Part shown: positions 24,693 to 33,472 of the stretch, in pieces
Layout: every line of letters starts with the position of its first letter
How positions within the stretch are numbered: the stretch's first letter is position 1
Source: Kribbella albertanoniae
GTDB lineage: Bacteria; Actinomycetota; Actinomycetes; Propionibacteriales; Kribbellaceae
DNA: 39,326 nucleotides
Assembly: GCF_004348455.1 (NCBI RefSeq)
Contig: NZ_SMKA01000046.1
Coordinates: 1 to 39,326 of the forward strand
Direction: 5' to 3'
The notes under the pieces: generated by a model
Seen by the model: only the letters and a program-made list of their open reading frames with translations
The model's database searches: none
Told to the model about the DNA's origin: nothing
Program-made: the position numbers and the translations under genes

Positions 24693-27600
24693 ATGAGAAC
24701 CGGATTGATTGTCAGTGTCGTCTTGGTGCCGGCGCTGGTGCTGCCACCAGGGCCGGCGGTGGGCGCGGTTTCGGCCGCGTCCGGTCCAGGCGGAGTCCAG
24801 CGGGTTGAACTGGAGCATCTGCGGACCGAGACCAAGCAGGTGTTCCGGGAACCCTCGGGCCTGCACACGATGGAACAGTTCGCGTACCCGGTGCGGGCCC
24901 GTCAGGGCGCCGGCTGGGTGCCGATCGACACCACCCTCAGGCTCGGACCGGACGGCAAGGTCCGGCCGGGGGCGATCGTCACCGATCTGGAGCTGTCGGG
25001 CGGCGGAGCCGGGGAGCTCGTTGCCTTGGGCAAAGAGGACAAGCAGGTCCGGATGAGCTGGCCGGGCCGGTTGCCGAAACCCGTGCTGTCCGGCGACACG
25101 GCGACGTACGCGGAAGTGTTGCCCGGCGTCGATCTCAAGGTCCGGGCCGAGGCGACCGGCTTCCAGCACCTGCTGGTCGTGAAGGACCGGGAGGCGGCCG
25201 AGAACCCGGCGCTGCGGGAGCTGCGGTTCCCTGTCCGGGGGAGCGGCCTGAAGCTCACCACCAAGCGCGACGGTACGACGGTCGCCGCCGATGCGAACGG
25301 GAAGGCGTTGTTCACGGCAGGTCAGGCGGTGATGTGGGACAGCCCGGTCCAGGCGAAGAGCGCCGGGGCCGAGCCGCGGTCGCGTCATGCGAGTATCCCG
25401 ACGAAGCGGTCGGGCAGCGATCTGGTGATTGTGCCGGATCAGCGGTTGTTGACCGCGGCAACCACTCGGTACCCGGTGACGATCGATCCGTCCTGGTCGG
25501 TCAACAACTTCTTGTGGACGCACGTCAGTGCGGAGTATCCGAATCAGTCGTACTGGGACTACGACCGCGGCGAGGGCGCCAAGGTCGGCCGCTCGTACGA
25601 CAACGTCATCACCTACCGGTCGTTCTTCCAGTTCGGTACCGGTGACGTGGCCGGCTCCCGGATCGTCAGCAGCCGGTTCGAGGTCTGGCTCGATCACAGC
25701 TCGTCCGGTTCACCGCAGCCGGTCGACCTCTTCCGGACCCCGGCGCTGGACCGGAACCAGCCGGTCACCTGGAACAACACCGGGGGACATTGGGGTGAGT
25801 TCTTCGGCACGGCCTGGGGCAACGCGCGCACGAACGGCGGCCAGCCCGACATGCTGATGGGCTGGGACGGCGTCACCGGTGCGTTCCAGGGCGTGGCCGA
25901 CCGGCGCGACGGTGTGATCACCTTCGGTCTGAAGGCACCGAACGAAGGCGACATCCTGCAGTGGAAGAGGTTCCACGGTGGGTCGGCGAAGATCGTGGTG
26001 ACCTACAACAACGCGCCGTACGCGCCGGAACGGGTGAACTTCAGCCGGGCCCGGCCGTGTGGCACCGCGGCCGCGCCGACGATCGTCAGCTGGCCGTTGT
26101 CCGGCTACTCGTTCTCGGCGAAGTCGTCGGACAAGGACGGCGACAACCTGGTCACCCGGCTGACGGTCAGGCGGTCGTCGGACAACGCCGTCGTGCACGA
26201 GGTGGACTCGGCCACGACGACCTCCGGGTCCGCATTCGCCTGGCCGGCGATCGACCGGGCGAAGTTCGCCGACGGGGTGACCTACCACTACTCGGCGAAG
26301 TCGAACGACAACGTCGGTGGTGACGGCGTCGACTTCGGGCCGGAGACTCCGCGCTGCCACTTCAAGGTCGACGCGAAGAAACCCGGTACGGCGGTCCTGG
26401 CGTCGACCGACTTCCCGGACGGCGAGGCGAACATCCCGGCCCGGACGGTCGGCACCGTCACCCTCAAACCCGCGGCGGGTGACACCGACGTGGCCGAGTA
26501 CCTGTACGGCTTCCAGCCGGAACGCGTTCTGAGCCGGATCAAGGCCGGGCCCGACGGCACGATCCAGATCCCGTTGACCGTGTTCCAGAAGGCCGGCAGT
26601 GCCGAGCCGGAGTCGAAGACTCTCTACGTGCGAGCAGTCGACAGTGCGAACAATGTCAGCGACACCGCGGCCGTCTGGTCGCTCAGCGCGGGGGAGCTCA
26701 CCGAGTTGCCGGCGCCGGTCCGCAACGACGTCAATGGGGACGGCCGCGCCGACCTGGCCACCGTGCTGGACCAAGGCGACGGCCGGACGTCGATCTGGAA
26801 CGTGGTCACCAAACCGGACGGCAGCCTGCACACCGGTCAGATGGCGTGGGACTCCGGTGCCAGCGGTGGTTTCGCGATGTACCGGACCCGGCCGGTCCGG
26901 GGCGACTTCGACGGTGACGGGCGGACGGACACCGTCCTGTTCCGTGAGGAGTCCGGCCGGCGGATCGGCATGTACCGCGGGCTCTCGGCCGGTGAGCGGT
27001 ACAACTTCGAGTCCTCGCCGGTCTGGCACAGCGGTGCGAACGGCTGGCCGCTCAGTTCGGCCCGGATCATCGCCGGTGACGTCAACGGTGACGGCAAGTC
27101 CGACATCGTCGCCCAGCTCAACGTGTCCGGTACGAGCTGGCGGACCCTGACCTTCCTCGGTCCGGCGTTGACGACACCGGTGGAGTGGTCGCAGACGGCC
27201 AGTCCCTGGGCCGGAAGTGCGCCACTGCTCGCTGATGTGGACGGGGACCGGAAGGCCGACCTCGTCGACATGCAGAACCTCAGTGGGTGCCGCACGCTGA
27301 CCCGCTACTTCCAGTCCAGCGGTACAGCGTTCGCCGCGACTCCGGTGACGCTGCACGACTCAGGTGCCGGCGGCTACTGCTGGGAACGCAGCAAGCCGCA
27401 GGTGGCCGACGTGGACGGCGACGGCAAGCAGGACGTCGTCGCGCTCTACGAGAACGGTGGGACCGATGCCTCGCTGAAGGTGTTCCGTTCGACCGGTACG
27501 GCGTTCACCCTGAGCGACTGGTGGCGGAACGCGACGGCCTTCGACCCGGCCCGGACGGCGCTGACGATCGGCGACTTCACCGGTGACGGCAAGGAGGACG

Positions 27601-28649
27601 CCGGCCTGTTCGTCTCGCTGGACGGTGGCGGCCGCGAGGTCTACACCCTCGCCTCGACCGGTACGTCGTTCGGTCCGGCGACCAGCCAGTGGAAGGAGCC
27701 ACGGGTCGGCGCCAGCACCGGGCCGAGCTTCGACATCGAGGAACGCACGTACGAACTGGTGAACCGCAACAGCAGCAAGTGCCTGGACGTGTGGCTGTCC
27801 AGTCAGGCCGATCTGGAGCGGCTCGTTCAGCACGACTGTCACGGTGGACTCAACCAGCGGTTCCGGCTCAAGCAGATCGCCGGCACCGACCAGTACGAGG
27901 TACAGACCGCCCATTTCCAGGGCAACAGCGGGGACGCCCGGCCGCGGTGCCTCGACGTCTACAACAATCAGCAGGTGGACGAGACCACGGTCCTGCAGTA
28001 TCCGTGCCTGGGGACGGCGAACCAGCAGTTGCGGATCGAGTATCTCGAGGGCAGCAGCTACGACACCGTCGTACGGCTGAAGTTCGCGCACAGCTCGAAG
28101 TGCGCGTCGCCCGCCCAGGGCAGCTCCGGCCAGGACGTCACCATCGTGCAGCGGAGCTGTACGGCGGAGGCGAGCCAGCAGTGGATCCTGCGGGCCGGGT
28201 TCAACCAGGCGCAGCCGACCGGGAAGTACCGCCTGCAAGGGGCGAACGACCCGTCCGACAAGGATCTTGCGCTCGACGTCGAGAACTGCCGGACCGACGG
28301 CAGGGTGCGGATGTGGGACTGGATCCCGGGCAGCCCGTGTCAGCGGTGGCTGCTGAAGCCGCTGGGCGACGACATCTACCACATCATCGAGCCGAGCACC
28401 GGTGAGGCGCTGGACGTCCCGGGCTGCACGGATGCCTTGGCTCAAACCGTGGCGACGATGCCGGAGAGTGAGAGTGCCTGCCAGCGCTGGCGAGTGGAGC
28501 CGGCGTTCAACGGCTCATGGTCGATCACCAGGGAGGCCAACGGGCTCTCCCTCGACATTGCGGCCTGCAGTTCGGTAGCGGACGCCAGTCTGATCACCTG
28601 GCGCTACTGGAACGGGCCTTGCCAACGCTGGAAGCTCGACCAGATCTGA
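24693..28649 (+). CDS. Secreted DNRLRE-like / FG-GAP (VCBS) / ricin-B lectin protein
   Basis: This 1318-residue exported protein starts with a signal peptide (about 1-28). Residues ~35-255 match the N-terminal region of actinobacterial cell-surface proteins encoded with RHS proteins (WVPIDTTLRLGPDGKVRPG). About 260-440 resembles a DNRLRE-type beta-sandwich. Next are fibronectin-like stretches, then six Asp-rich FG-GAP repeats (about 675-970; DVNGDGRADLATV, DFDGDGRTD, DVNGDGKSDIV, DVDGDGKQDVV). The last ~300 residues are ricin-type beta-trefoil with repeated Q-x-W motifs (CQRWLLKP, CQRWRVEP, CQRWKLDQ), probably two trefoils that bind sugars. The ATG at 24693 is 8 bases after the RHS stop, with GAGGAG overlapping that stop, so translation is coupled. 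It may help the RHS protein bind a cell surface; it does not look like an immunity protein. Confidence 0.88.
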   Translation: MRTGLIVSVVLVPALVLPPGPAVGAVSAASGPGGVQRVELEHLRTETKQVFREPSGLHTMEQFAYPVRARQGAGWVPIDTTLRLGPDGKVRPGAIVTDLELSGGGAGELVALGKEDKQVRMSWPGRLPKPVLSGDTATYAEVLPGVDLKVRAEATGFQHLLVVKDREAAENPALRELRFPVRGSGLKLTTKRDGTTVAADANGKALFTAGQAVMWDSPVQAKSAGAEPRSRHASIPTKRSGSDLVIVPDQRLLTAATTRYPVTIDPSWSVNNFLWTHVSAEYPNQSYWDYDRGEGAKVGRSYDNVITYRSFFQFGTGDVAGSRIVSSRFEVWLDHSSSGSPQPVDLFRTPALDRNQPVTWNNTGGHWGEFFGTAWGNARTNGGQPDMLMGWDGVTGAFQGVADRRDGVITFGLKAPNEGDILQWKRFHGGSAKIVVTYNNAPYAPERVNFSRARPCGTAAAPTIVSWPLSGYSFSAKSSDKDGDNLVTRLTVRRSSDNAVVHEVDSATTTSGSAFAWPAIDRAKFADGVTYHYSAKSNDNVGGDGVDFGPETPRCHFKVDAKKPGTAVLASTDFPDGEANIPARTVGTVTLKPAAGDTDVAEYLYGFQPERVLSRIKAGPDGTIQIPLTVFQKAGSAEPESKTLYVRAVDSANNVSDTAAVWSLSAGELTELPAPVRNDVNGDGRADLATVLDQGDGRTSIWNVVTKPDGSLHTGQMAWDSGASGGFAMYRTRPVRGDFDGDGRTDTVLFREESGRRIGMYRGLSAGERYNFESSPVWHSGANGWPLSSARIIAGDVNGDGKSDIVAQLNVSGTSWRTLTFLGPALTTPVEWSQTASPWAGSAPLLADVDGDRKADLVDMQNLSGCRTLTRYFQSSGTAFAATPVTLHDSGAGGYCWERSKPQVADVDGDGKQDVVALYENGGTDASLKVFRSTGTAFTLSDWWRNATAFDPARTALTIGDFTGDGKEDAGLFVSLDGGGREVYTLASTGTSFGPATSQWKEPRVGASTGPSFDIEERTYELVNRNSSKCLDVWLSSQADLERLVQHDCHGGLNQRFRLKQIAGTDQYEVQTAHFQGNSGDARPRCLDVYNNQQVDETTVLQYPCLGTANQQLRIEYLEGSSYDTVVRLKFAHSSKCASPAQGSSGQDVTIVQRSCTAEASQQWILRAGFNQAQPTGKYRLQGANDPSDKDLALDVENCRTDGRVRMWDWIPGSPCQRWLLKPLGDDIYHIIEPSTGEALDVPGCTDALAQTVATMPESESACQRWRVEPAFNGSWSITREANGLSLDIAACSSVADASLITWRYWNGPCQRWKLDQI

Positions 28650-28654
28650 GCAGG

Positions 28655-28693
28655 ACGGGTAGGGGCCGGTACGACGTACCGGCCCCTACCCGT
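28655..28693. terminator. Perfect 18-bp-stem bidirectional terminator
   Basis: ACGGGTAGGGGCCGGTAC (28655-28672) and its exact reverse complement (28676-28693) are separated by GAC. The hairpin lies between the stop codon of the lectin gene and that of the convergent fucosidase gene, two bases from the latter. Stem perfection and position make a terminator for both directions likely, even without a U-tract. Confidence 0.8.
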
Positions 28694-28695
28694 GG

Positions 28696-29997
28696 TCAGT
28701 TCAGGAAGAGCTCGATCACCGGGACCAGGGTGTCGGGCTTCTGGGTCGGGAGGTCGAGCGTCAGTACGTCGGACGCCGTACCGCCCATGGTCGTGTTCTG
28801 GGCCTGCTGGGCCGGCTCGTGGACGATGCGCTTGATCTCGGAGGCGTCGTTGAGCAGCTGGGCGTACTTGACCTTGCCGGCCAGGCCGGGGAGGTGCACG
28901 TGGCCCATCGGCCAGGAGAAGAAGTGCAGGTAGAGGCGGTTGCCGTTCTGGGTGTAGCGGCAGTCCGCCGGCGCGGTGTACTCGGACGGGCGCGCACCGC
29001 GGAAGGAGCGCTCGTGCAGGCGGGTCCACTCGCCGATCGCGGCCAGCGTCGCCAGGGCGCGCGGGTCGAACTCGCCGCGGCCGGTGGGGCCGACGTTGAG
29101 CAGCAGGTTGCCGTCCTTGGAGACGGAGTCCACCAGCATCTTCACCAGCAGCTCCGGTGACTTCCAGTCCAGGTTGTCGCGGTCGTAGCCCCAGCTGCCG
29201 TTCAGCGTCTGACAGGCCTCCCAGAGCACCGGTACGCCGTCCCGCTGCATCGGACCGTCCGGCTGGTACTGCTCCGGCGTCACGAAGTCGCCGGGGATGT
29301 CCAGGCGGTCGTTGATCAGGATGTCCGGCTGTAGCTCGCGAACCATCGCCATCAGCTCGACCGAACGCCAGTCGTCGCGACCCTTGCCGTGGCCGTCGCG
29401 GCCGTCCGGGTAGTTGCGGCCCGGGTAGGAGAAGTCGAACCACATCAGGTCGATCGGCCCGTAGTTCGTGAGCAGCTCACGGGTCTGTGCGTGCAGGTAG
29501 TCGGCGTACACCTGGACGTCGCGGCCGGCCGCCTTCGCGATCGCCTCTTCGTCGTCGCGCTGCGGGTGCATCAGGTCGATCGGGAACTCAGGGTGATGCC
29601 AGTCGATCAGGGAGTGGTAGAACCCGACTCCCAGCCCCTCCTCACGGCAGGCCTCGACGAACTGCTTCACCAGGTCCTTCCCGGCACCCCAGGCGGTGTG
29701 AGCGACCGTGTAGTCCGACACTGCCGAGTCCCACAGGCAGAAGCCCTCGTGGTGCTTGGTCGTCAGTACGGCGTACCGCATGCCGGCCTCGCGCGCCGCA
29801 CGGGCCCACTTGCGCGGGTCGAACAGGTCAGGCTCGAAATGGTCGAAGTACGGCTGGTAGTCCTCGTCGGTCAGCTGCTCGCGGTTCTTCACCCACTCGT
29901 GGCGGGCGGGCAGGGCGTACAGGCCCCAGTGCACGAACAGGCCGAACCGCCAGTCGCGGAACCTCTCGATCGAGGCTGCGGGTGGACCATCGGGCAT
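28696..29997 (-). CDS. GH29 alpha-L-fucosidase
   Basis: This 433-residue glycoside hydrolase belongs to family GH29, retaining enzymes that release alpha-L-fucose. It shows the early family motif FGLFVHWGLYALPARHEWV (about 18-36), LTTKHHEGFCLWDS (about 78-91) and the nucleophile region LMWFDFSY with Asp188. The C-terminal ~100 residues look like a beta-sandwich. There is no signal peptide, so it probably acts in the cytoplasm on imported oligosaccharides. I chose the ATG at 29995-29997 because GAGGAG is seven bases upstream; the TTG at 30015 lies above that site. The gene ends at the 18-bp-stem hairpin. It is separated by 96 AT-richer bases from the GH39-like gene and may have its own promoter. 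Confidence 0.9.
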   Translation of the reverse strand: MPDGPPAASIERFRDWRFGLFVHWGLYALPARHEWVKNREQLTDEDYQPYFDHFEPDLFDPRKWARAAREAGMRYAVLTTKHHEGFCLWDSAVSDYTVAHTAWGAGKDLVKQFVEACREEGLGVGFYHSLIDWHHPEFPIDLMHPQRDDEEAIAKAAGRDVQVYADYLHAQTRELLTNYGPIDLMWFDFSYPGRNYPDGRDGHGKGRDDWRSVELMAMVRELQPDILINDRLDIPGDFVTPEQYQPDGPMQRDGVPVLWEACQTLNGSWGYDRDNLDWKSPELLVKMLVDSVSKDGNLLLNVGPTGRGEFDPRALATLAAIGEWTRLHERSFRGARPSEYTAPADCRYTQNGNRLYLHFFSWPMGHVHLPGLAGKVKYAQLLNDASEIKRIVHEPAQQAQNTTMGGTASDVLTLDLPTQKPDTLVPVIELFLN

Positions 29998-30024
29998 GGC
30001 AAAGCTCCTCAGCAAGTCGCGGTC

Positions 30025-30110
30025 ATCCGATCTATAATCGATCGTTCGGCCGCGACCCGCCAGACTGCGGGATTAATTCACTGAGTTAAGTCTTTAGAGA
30101 TCCGATCTAT
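30025..30110 (-). promoter_or_regulatory. Fucosidase leader with direct repeats of an 11-mer
   Basis: The 11-mer ATCCGATCTAT occurs at 30025-30035 and again at 30100-30110, the latter inside the last codons of the GH39-like gene. Between them is an AT-richer stretch (GGATTAATTCACTGAGTTAAG) that stands out from the high-GC background. Beside the first copy CGATC/GATCG half-sites surround TATAAT-like sequence. This is a plausible separate promoter/operator for the fucosidase. The repeats are seen; function is inferred. Confidence 0.35.
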
Positions 30111-31899
30111 TTGGAGTCAGCTCAACGAGGACGGCGTACGGCATCGGCAGCGTCACCTCGACCGCAGTCCCGGTCAGCTCCAGCGGCGTACTGATCATCC
30201 GGCTGCGCTCGGCGAGCTGGGCCAGCTGGTCGTCGGTCGGCCATTCGGTGATCCCGAGCTCGGCGGTCGCAGCGACCAGATCACCGGCACCGATACCCAG
30301 TGTGGTCGCAGTGACCTGCCAGGACGGATCCACGCCGGGCAGCTCCACGTGGACCGTCCTGGTCAGTTCTGGGGCGCCGTCTGCCTTGGTCTGGTCGAGT
30401 GTCAGGTTCCAGAGCAGTACGGCGATCCGGTCGCGGTCCCGCGAGGCCCACGCCTCGATCAGGCTGCCTCCTCCGTCACCGGTGACCGTGACTGGCAGTT
30501 CGACCGGTCCGAGCCGGCTGAGCAGGCTCAGTGCGTGGTAGCGCGGTTTCGGCAGACCACCGACCGTCTGTAGCCCGAAGCCACCGTGCAGGAACCGCGG
30601 TGGTCGGCCCAGCTCTTCGAAATGGTCAGAAGCGACCCAGTAGGCCAGTGCGTCCACCCGCCCGGCGGCCGACCGCATACCGCGCAGTAAGAACACTCCG
30701 GCGAACACCGAGTCGTTGATCGGGTTGAAGTGCCGCGGGGTCACGCCCCACTCGGTCCAGAGGATCCGCGCATCGCCGTACCCGTGCCGCTCCAGTGACG
30801 CCCGTACGTCGAGCGGCGGCGAACCGTAGGTATGCGTCGACACGAAGTCGACCGGGGTGCCGCTGGCCCGCGCGTGTGCCAGCAGGTCGTCCACCCAGCC
30901 GGCAGCGGCCGACGACGGGCCCCCGACTGCCAGTCGCTCGTCGACTGACTTCACGGCCGCCGCAGTCACGTCGTACAGGTGGAGCCATTCGGCCTTGGTG
31001 CCGGACCAGAAGACCTCTAGGTTCGCCTCGTTCCACACCTCGAAGTCCCAGGTCAGCACCTCGTCCAGGCCGTACCGGTTGACCAGGTGCTCGACCAATG
31101 CGCGGACCAGGTCGTGCCAGCGCTCGTACGACTCCGGTGGCGAGATGATCGCGCCGTACTCGAAGACGGTCTTCGACGGATCGCTGGCCAGCTCACGCGG
31201 CATGAAGCCGAGCTCGACCACCGGCCGCAGCCCGATCCCGAGCAGCTTGTCGTAGATCGCGTCCACCACGGAGAAGTCGTACGACGATCCGTCGATCACG
31301 TGGGTGTCGTCGTGGAAGATCGCATGGGCCCGGACCGTCCGGACGCCGAGCTCGTCGTGCATCCGGCGTAGTGCATCCTCGAGCTCGACGCCGATCTCGT
31401 GCCCGCCGGTCGTGTCGGTGCAGAGCAACTGGCTGAGTCGTTCGCTGCCGATCATCGGCGCCCACGGCCGGTGCAGTTCAGTGCCTTCGGCAACCGTATC
31501 GACGACCACCTGCACCCGAGGAACGGTGCTGTCGGCAACTAGTGGAACCGCGCCGACGGCGTGACTCGGGCGGCCGGTGACTGTCACCTCAGGGACGCTC
31601 GCAACCGCATAGTGGTACGGCGTCCCCGGGGTGCACGTGGTGTCGATGTACGGCGGACCCGGCACGGACAGCACATCACCGCTGTGATGATCGACCGGTT
31701 CCAGCGGACCGTGGTCGCCGGTGGAGCGCAGGACCAGGTACCCGACCGCGCCGTCGACGGGCGACCAGTCGATCGTCACCTGCCCGACGCCACCGACCGC
31801 AGTCACCTCCTTGGGTGGATCGAGGTCGGGGAAGCTGAACCCGCGCTCCTCGTCACTGCGGTTGGCGATCCGCGCATCCCAATCGGCCTTCTCTGTCAT
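30094..31899 (-). CDS. GH39-like glycoside hydrolase with N-terminal fibronectin-III-like domain
   Basis: This 601-residue protein has an Fn3-like module (about 28-115, VTAVGGVGQVTIDWSPVDG). A GH39-type TIM barrel (about 130-480) follows with acid/base Glu291 in FEVWNEANLEVFW and nucleophile Glu383 in ILWTEWG. The C-terminal beta domain is consistent with clan GH-A enzymes. GH39 includes beta-xylosidases, alpha-L-iduronidases and arabinose-releasing enzymes, and I cannot say which applies. No signal peptide is present, so it is probably cytoplasmic and acts on sugars brought in by the ABC permeases. The ATG at 31897-31899 overlaps the TGA of the upstream GH144-like gene (ATGA), showing coupled translation. 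It is the last gene of the LacI-headed operon. Confidence 0.83.
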   Translation of the reverse strand: MTEKADWDARIANRSDEERGFSFPDLDPPKEVTAVGGVGQVTIDWSPVDGAVGYLVLRSTGDHGPLEPVDHHSGDVLSVPGPPYIDTTCTPGTPYHYAVASVPEVTVTGRPSHAVGAVPLVADSTVPRVQVVVDTVAEGTELHRPWAPMIGSERLSQLLCTDTTGGHEIGVELEDALRRMHDELGVRTVRAHAIFHDDTHVIDGSSYDFSVVDAIYDKLLGIGLRPVVELGFMPRELASDPSKTVFEYGAIISPPESYERWHDLVRALVEHLVNRYGLDEVLTWDFEVWNEANLEVFWSGTKAEWLHLYDVTAAAVKSVDERLAVGGPSSAAAGWVDDLLAHARASGTPVDFVSTHTYGSPPLDVRASLERHGYGDARILWTEWGVTPRHFNPINDSVFAGVFLLRGMRSAAGRVDALAYWVASDHFEELGRPPRFLHGGFGLQTVGGLPKPRYHALSLLSRLGPVELPVTVTGDGGGSLIEAWASRDRDRIAVLLWNLTLDQTKADGAPELTRTVHVELPGVDPSWQVTATTLGIGAGDLVAATAELGITEWPTDDQLAQLAERSRMISTPLELTGTAVEVTLPMPYAVLVELTPNRSDL

Positions 31900-33461
31900 G
31901 CGACTCCCGACTCGAAGCGCTCGATGCCGATCACCGGGCGGATGCCGCGTTCGGCGCGGCGGTCGGCGAAACTGCGGCGGATCAGGTCGTTGCCGAAGAC
32001 GTTGCCGATGGCACCCATCACCATCGCCTGGTCCAGCGAGAGGTACCGCTTGGCGATCAGCCCCGACCTCACCGCGACCGAGTCGTAGAAGCCACCGGCG
32101 CCGTACGCGTGCAGGTCGGTCTCGATCCGGCGCAGGTTCTCGATCGCCTGCCGTGGTGCGTACGGCATCGCGAGGAACGCCGCATGCGGGGTCACGACAC
32201 CATCGCCGTACGTCGGGTTCGGGTTGGCGCCTTCGCGGCAGCCCTCGAATCCCGCGTCGAAGTTCGTTGCCTCCAGATCCGAGGGGTAACCGCCCGGATC
32301 CATGCCGATCGCCTCAACGCCGTACACGGAATAGCCGCCCTTCGGATTCGAGGCGGGGGAGAAGCCCCAGTACCCGTACTTCGCCTCGTCCAGGCCGTGC
32401 TCGATCTGCGCGCGGACGGTGAGTGGGTGGTTGATGCCCCAGCTGTGCGGTGCCCAGGTCGCTTCGGGAACGAACAGGTCGGGCATCAGCGACTCGAACA
32501 TGTCACCACCCCACGACGGGACGAGGCGCATGCCGCGGTACTCGTAGGTGCCCTCGAAGACGTCGAGCCCGAGGTAGGTGCGGTGGACGCCCTTCGGTTT
32601 CTGCTCGACCCAGGACCAGTCGCAGGAATCGGGGAAGGTGCGGTAGGTCGCGTAGTACTGGGTGGGTGGGACCTGGCCGAGCGCGAACCCGACGTACCCG
32701 GCGATGCGCGCCTCGGTGTTGCAGGTGTCGTAGTGGAACTTGCGGTAGTACACATCCGGGCCGCTGCCGGTGTGGTTGCCCTTCTCGGTCTCCTCGTCGG
32801 GAGGTGACGTCTCGAAGAATCCGCCGCGCATCAGACCGCCGGGTCGGGCGGCTGGGTTGTAGTAGTAGGCGAAGTTCATCTTGTCCAGCAGGGAATCCGC
32901 GAGAGCGCGGGCCCGTGGCTCGGCGTTGCGGACGACCATCAAGGCACAGGCGAACCACCCGTTGTCGACGCTGGACACGAACGGCGTGATCGGCTTCGTG
33001 CCATCCGGATCGACGTACAGCACCTCGCCGGTCGCTTCGTCGTACCAGTTGAAGAACATCCCACTCGGCGTGTGGTGCACGACGTTCTGCATGGTCGTCA
33101 GCGTCTGCGTGATCCGCCGAAGCGACTCCTGCGGCGAGATGATCCCGAGGTGCTTGGCAACCACTGTGCTCCACAGATACCCGCCGATATTGGTGGGCGA
33201 CGTGTACTTGCTCCGCACCGGATTGGAGACGGACGCCCCGATGTTGTCCGCAGGCAACCCGGTCCGCTCGTCAGTCATCGCGACCAGACTGCGCCAGGTG
33301 TCCCGGGCCCACCTCCCAACGAGTGCCCTGTCCTGCCTGGTTGCTGTCCAACCAGCTTTCAGTTGTTGGGTCGGGTTTGCGAAGGCTGGTCTTGCGGTTC
33401 CGACCAGAGCAGCAGTACCGGTAGCTGCGAGCAGCGTGCGGCGGTTGATGGTGGCGGTCAT
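31896..33461 (-). CDS. Tat-exported glycoamylase-fold glycoside hydrolase (GH144-like)
   Basis: This 521-residue protein carries a twin-arginine-like signal (INRRTLLAATGTAALVG, cleavage near AFA). Its mature part is the all-alpha 'glycoamylase' fold (PF10091-like), with VDNGWFACALMVVRN, the TSPTNIGGYLWS motif, EGTYEYRGMRLVPSWGGDMFESLMPDLF split near residues 330-360, and YGVEAIGMDPGG. This fold includes endo-beta-1,2-glucanases of GH144 and domains of cyclic beta-1,2-glucan synthases, so a beta-1,2-glucan or related polymer is one possible substrate. The ATG at 33459-33461 has GGAGG eight bases upstream; longer readings run into the permease gene. It lies between the permease genes and the GH39-like gene and probably makes extracellular oligosaccharides for import. 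Confidence 0.8.
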   Translation of the reverse strand: MTATINRRTLLAATGTAALVGTARPAFANPTQQLKAGWTATRQDRALVGRWARDTWRSLVAMTDERTGLPADNIGASVSNPVRSKYTSPTNIGGYLWSTVVAKHLGIISPQESLRRITQTLTTMQNVVHHTPSGMFFNWYDEATGEVLYVDPDGTKPITPFVSSVDNGWFACALMVVRNAEPRARALADSLLDKMNFAYYYNPAARPGGLMRGGFFETSPPDEETEKGNHTGSGPDVYYRKFHYDTCNTEARIAGYVGFALGQVPPTQYYATYRTFPDSCDWSWVEQKPKGVHRTYLGLDVFEGTYEYRGMRLVPSWGGDMFESLMPDLFVPEATWAPHSWGINHPLTVRAQIEHGLDEAKYGYWGFSPASNPKGGYSVYGVEAIGMDPGGYPSDLEATNFDAGFEGCREGANPNPTYGDGVVTPHAAFLAMPYAPRQAIENLRRIETDLHAYGAGGFYDSVAVRSGLIAKRYLSLDQAMVMGAIGNVFGNDLIRRSFADRRAERGIRPVIGIERFESGVA

Positions 33462-33472
33462 CAGCTTGCCTC

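Noticed and set aside
28696..30015. Longer fucosidase starting at the TTG at 30013-30015
   Set aside because: The ribosome site GAGGAG lies downstream of that TTG and points to the ATG at 29997.
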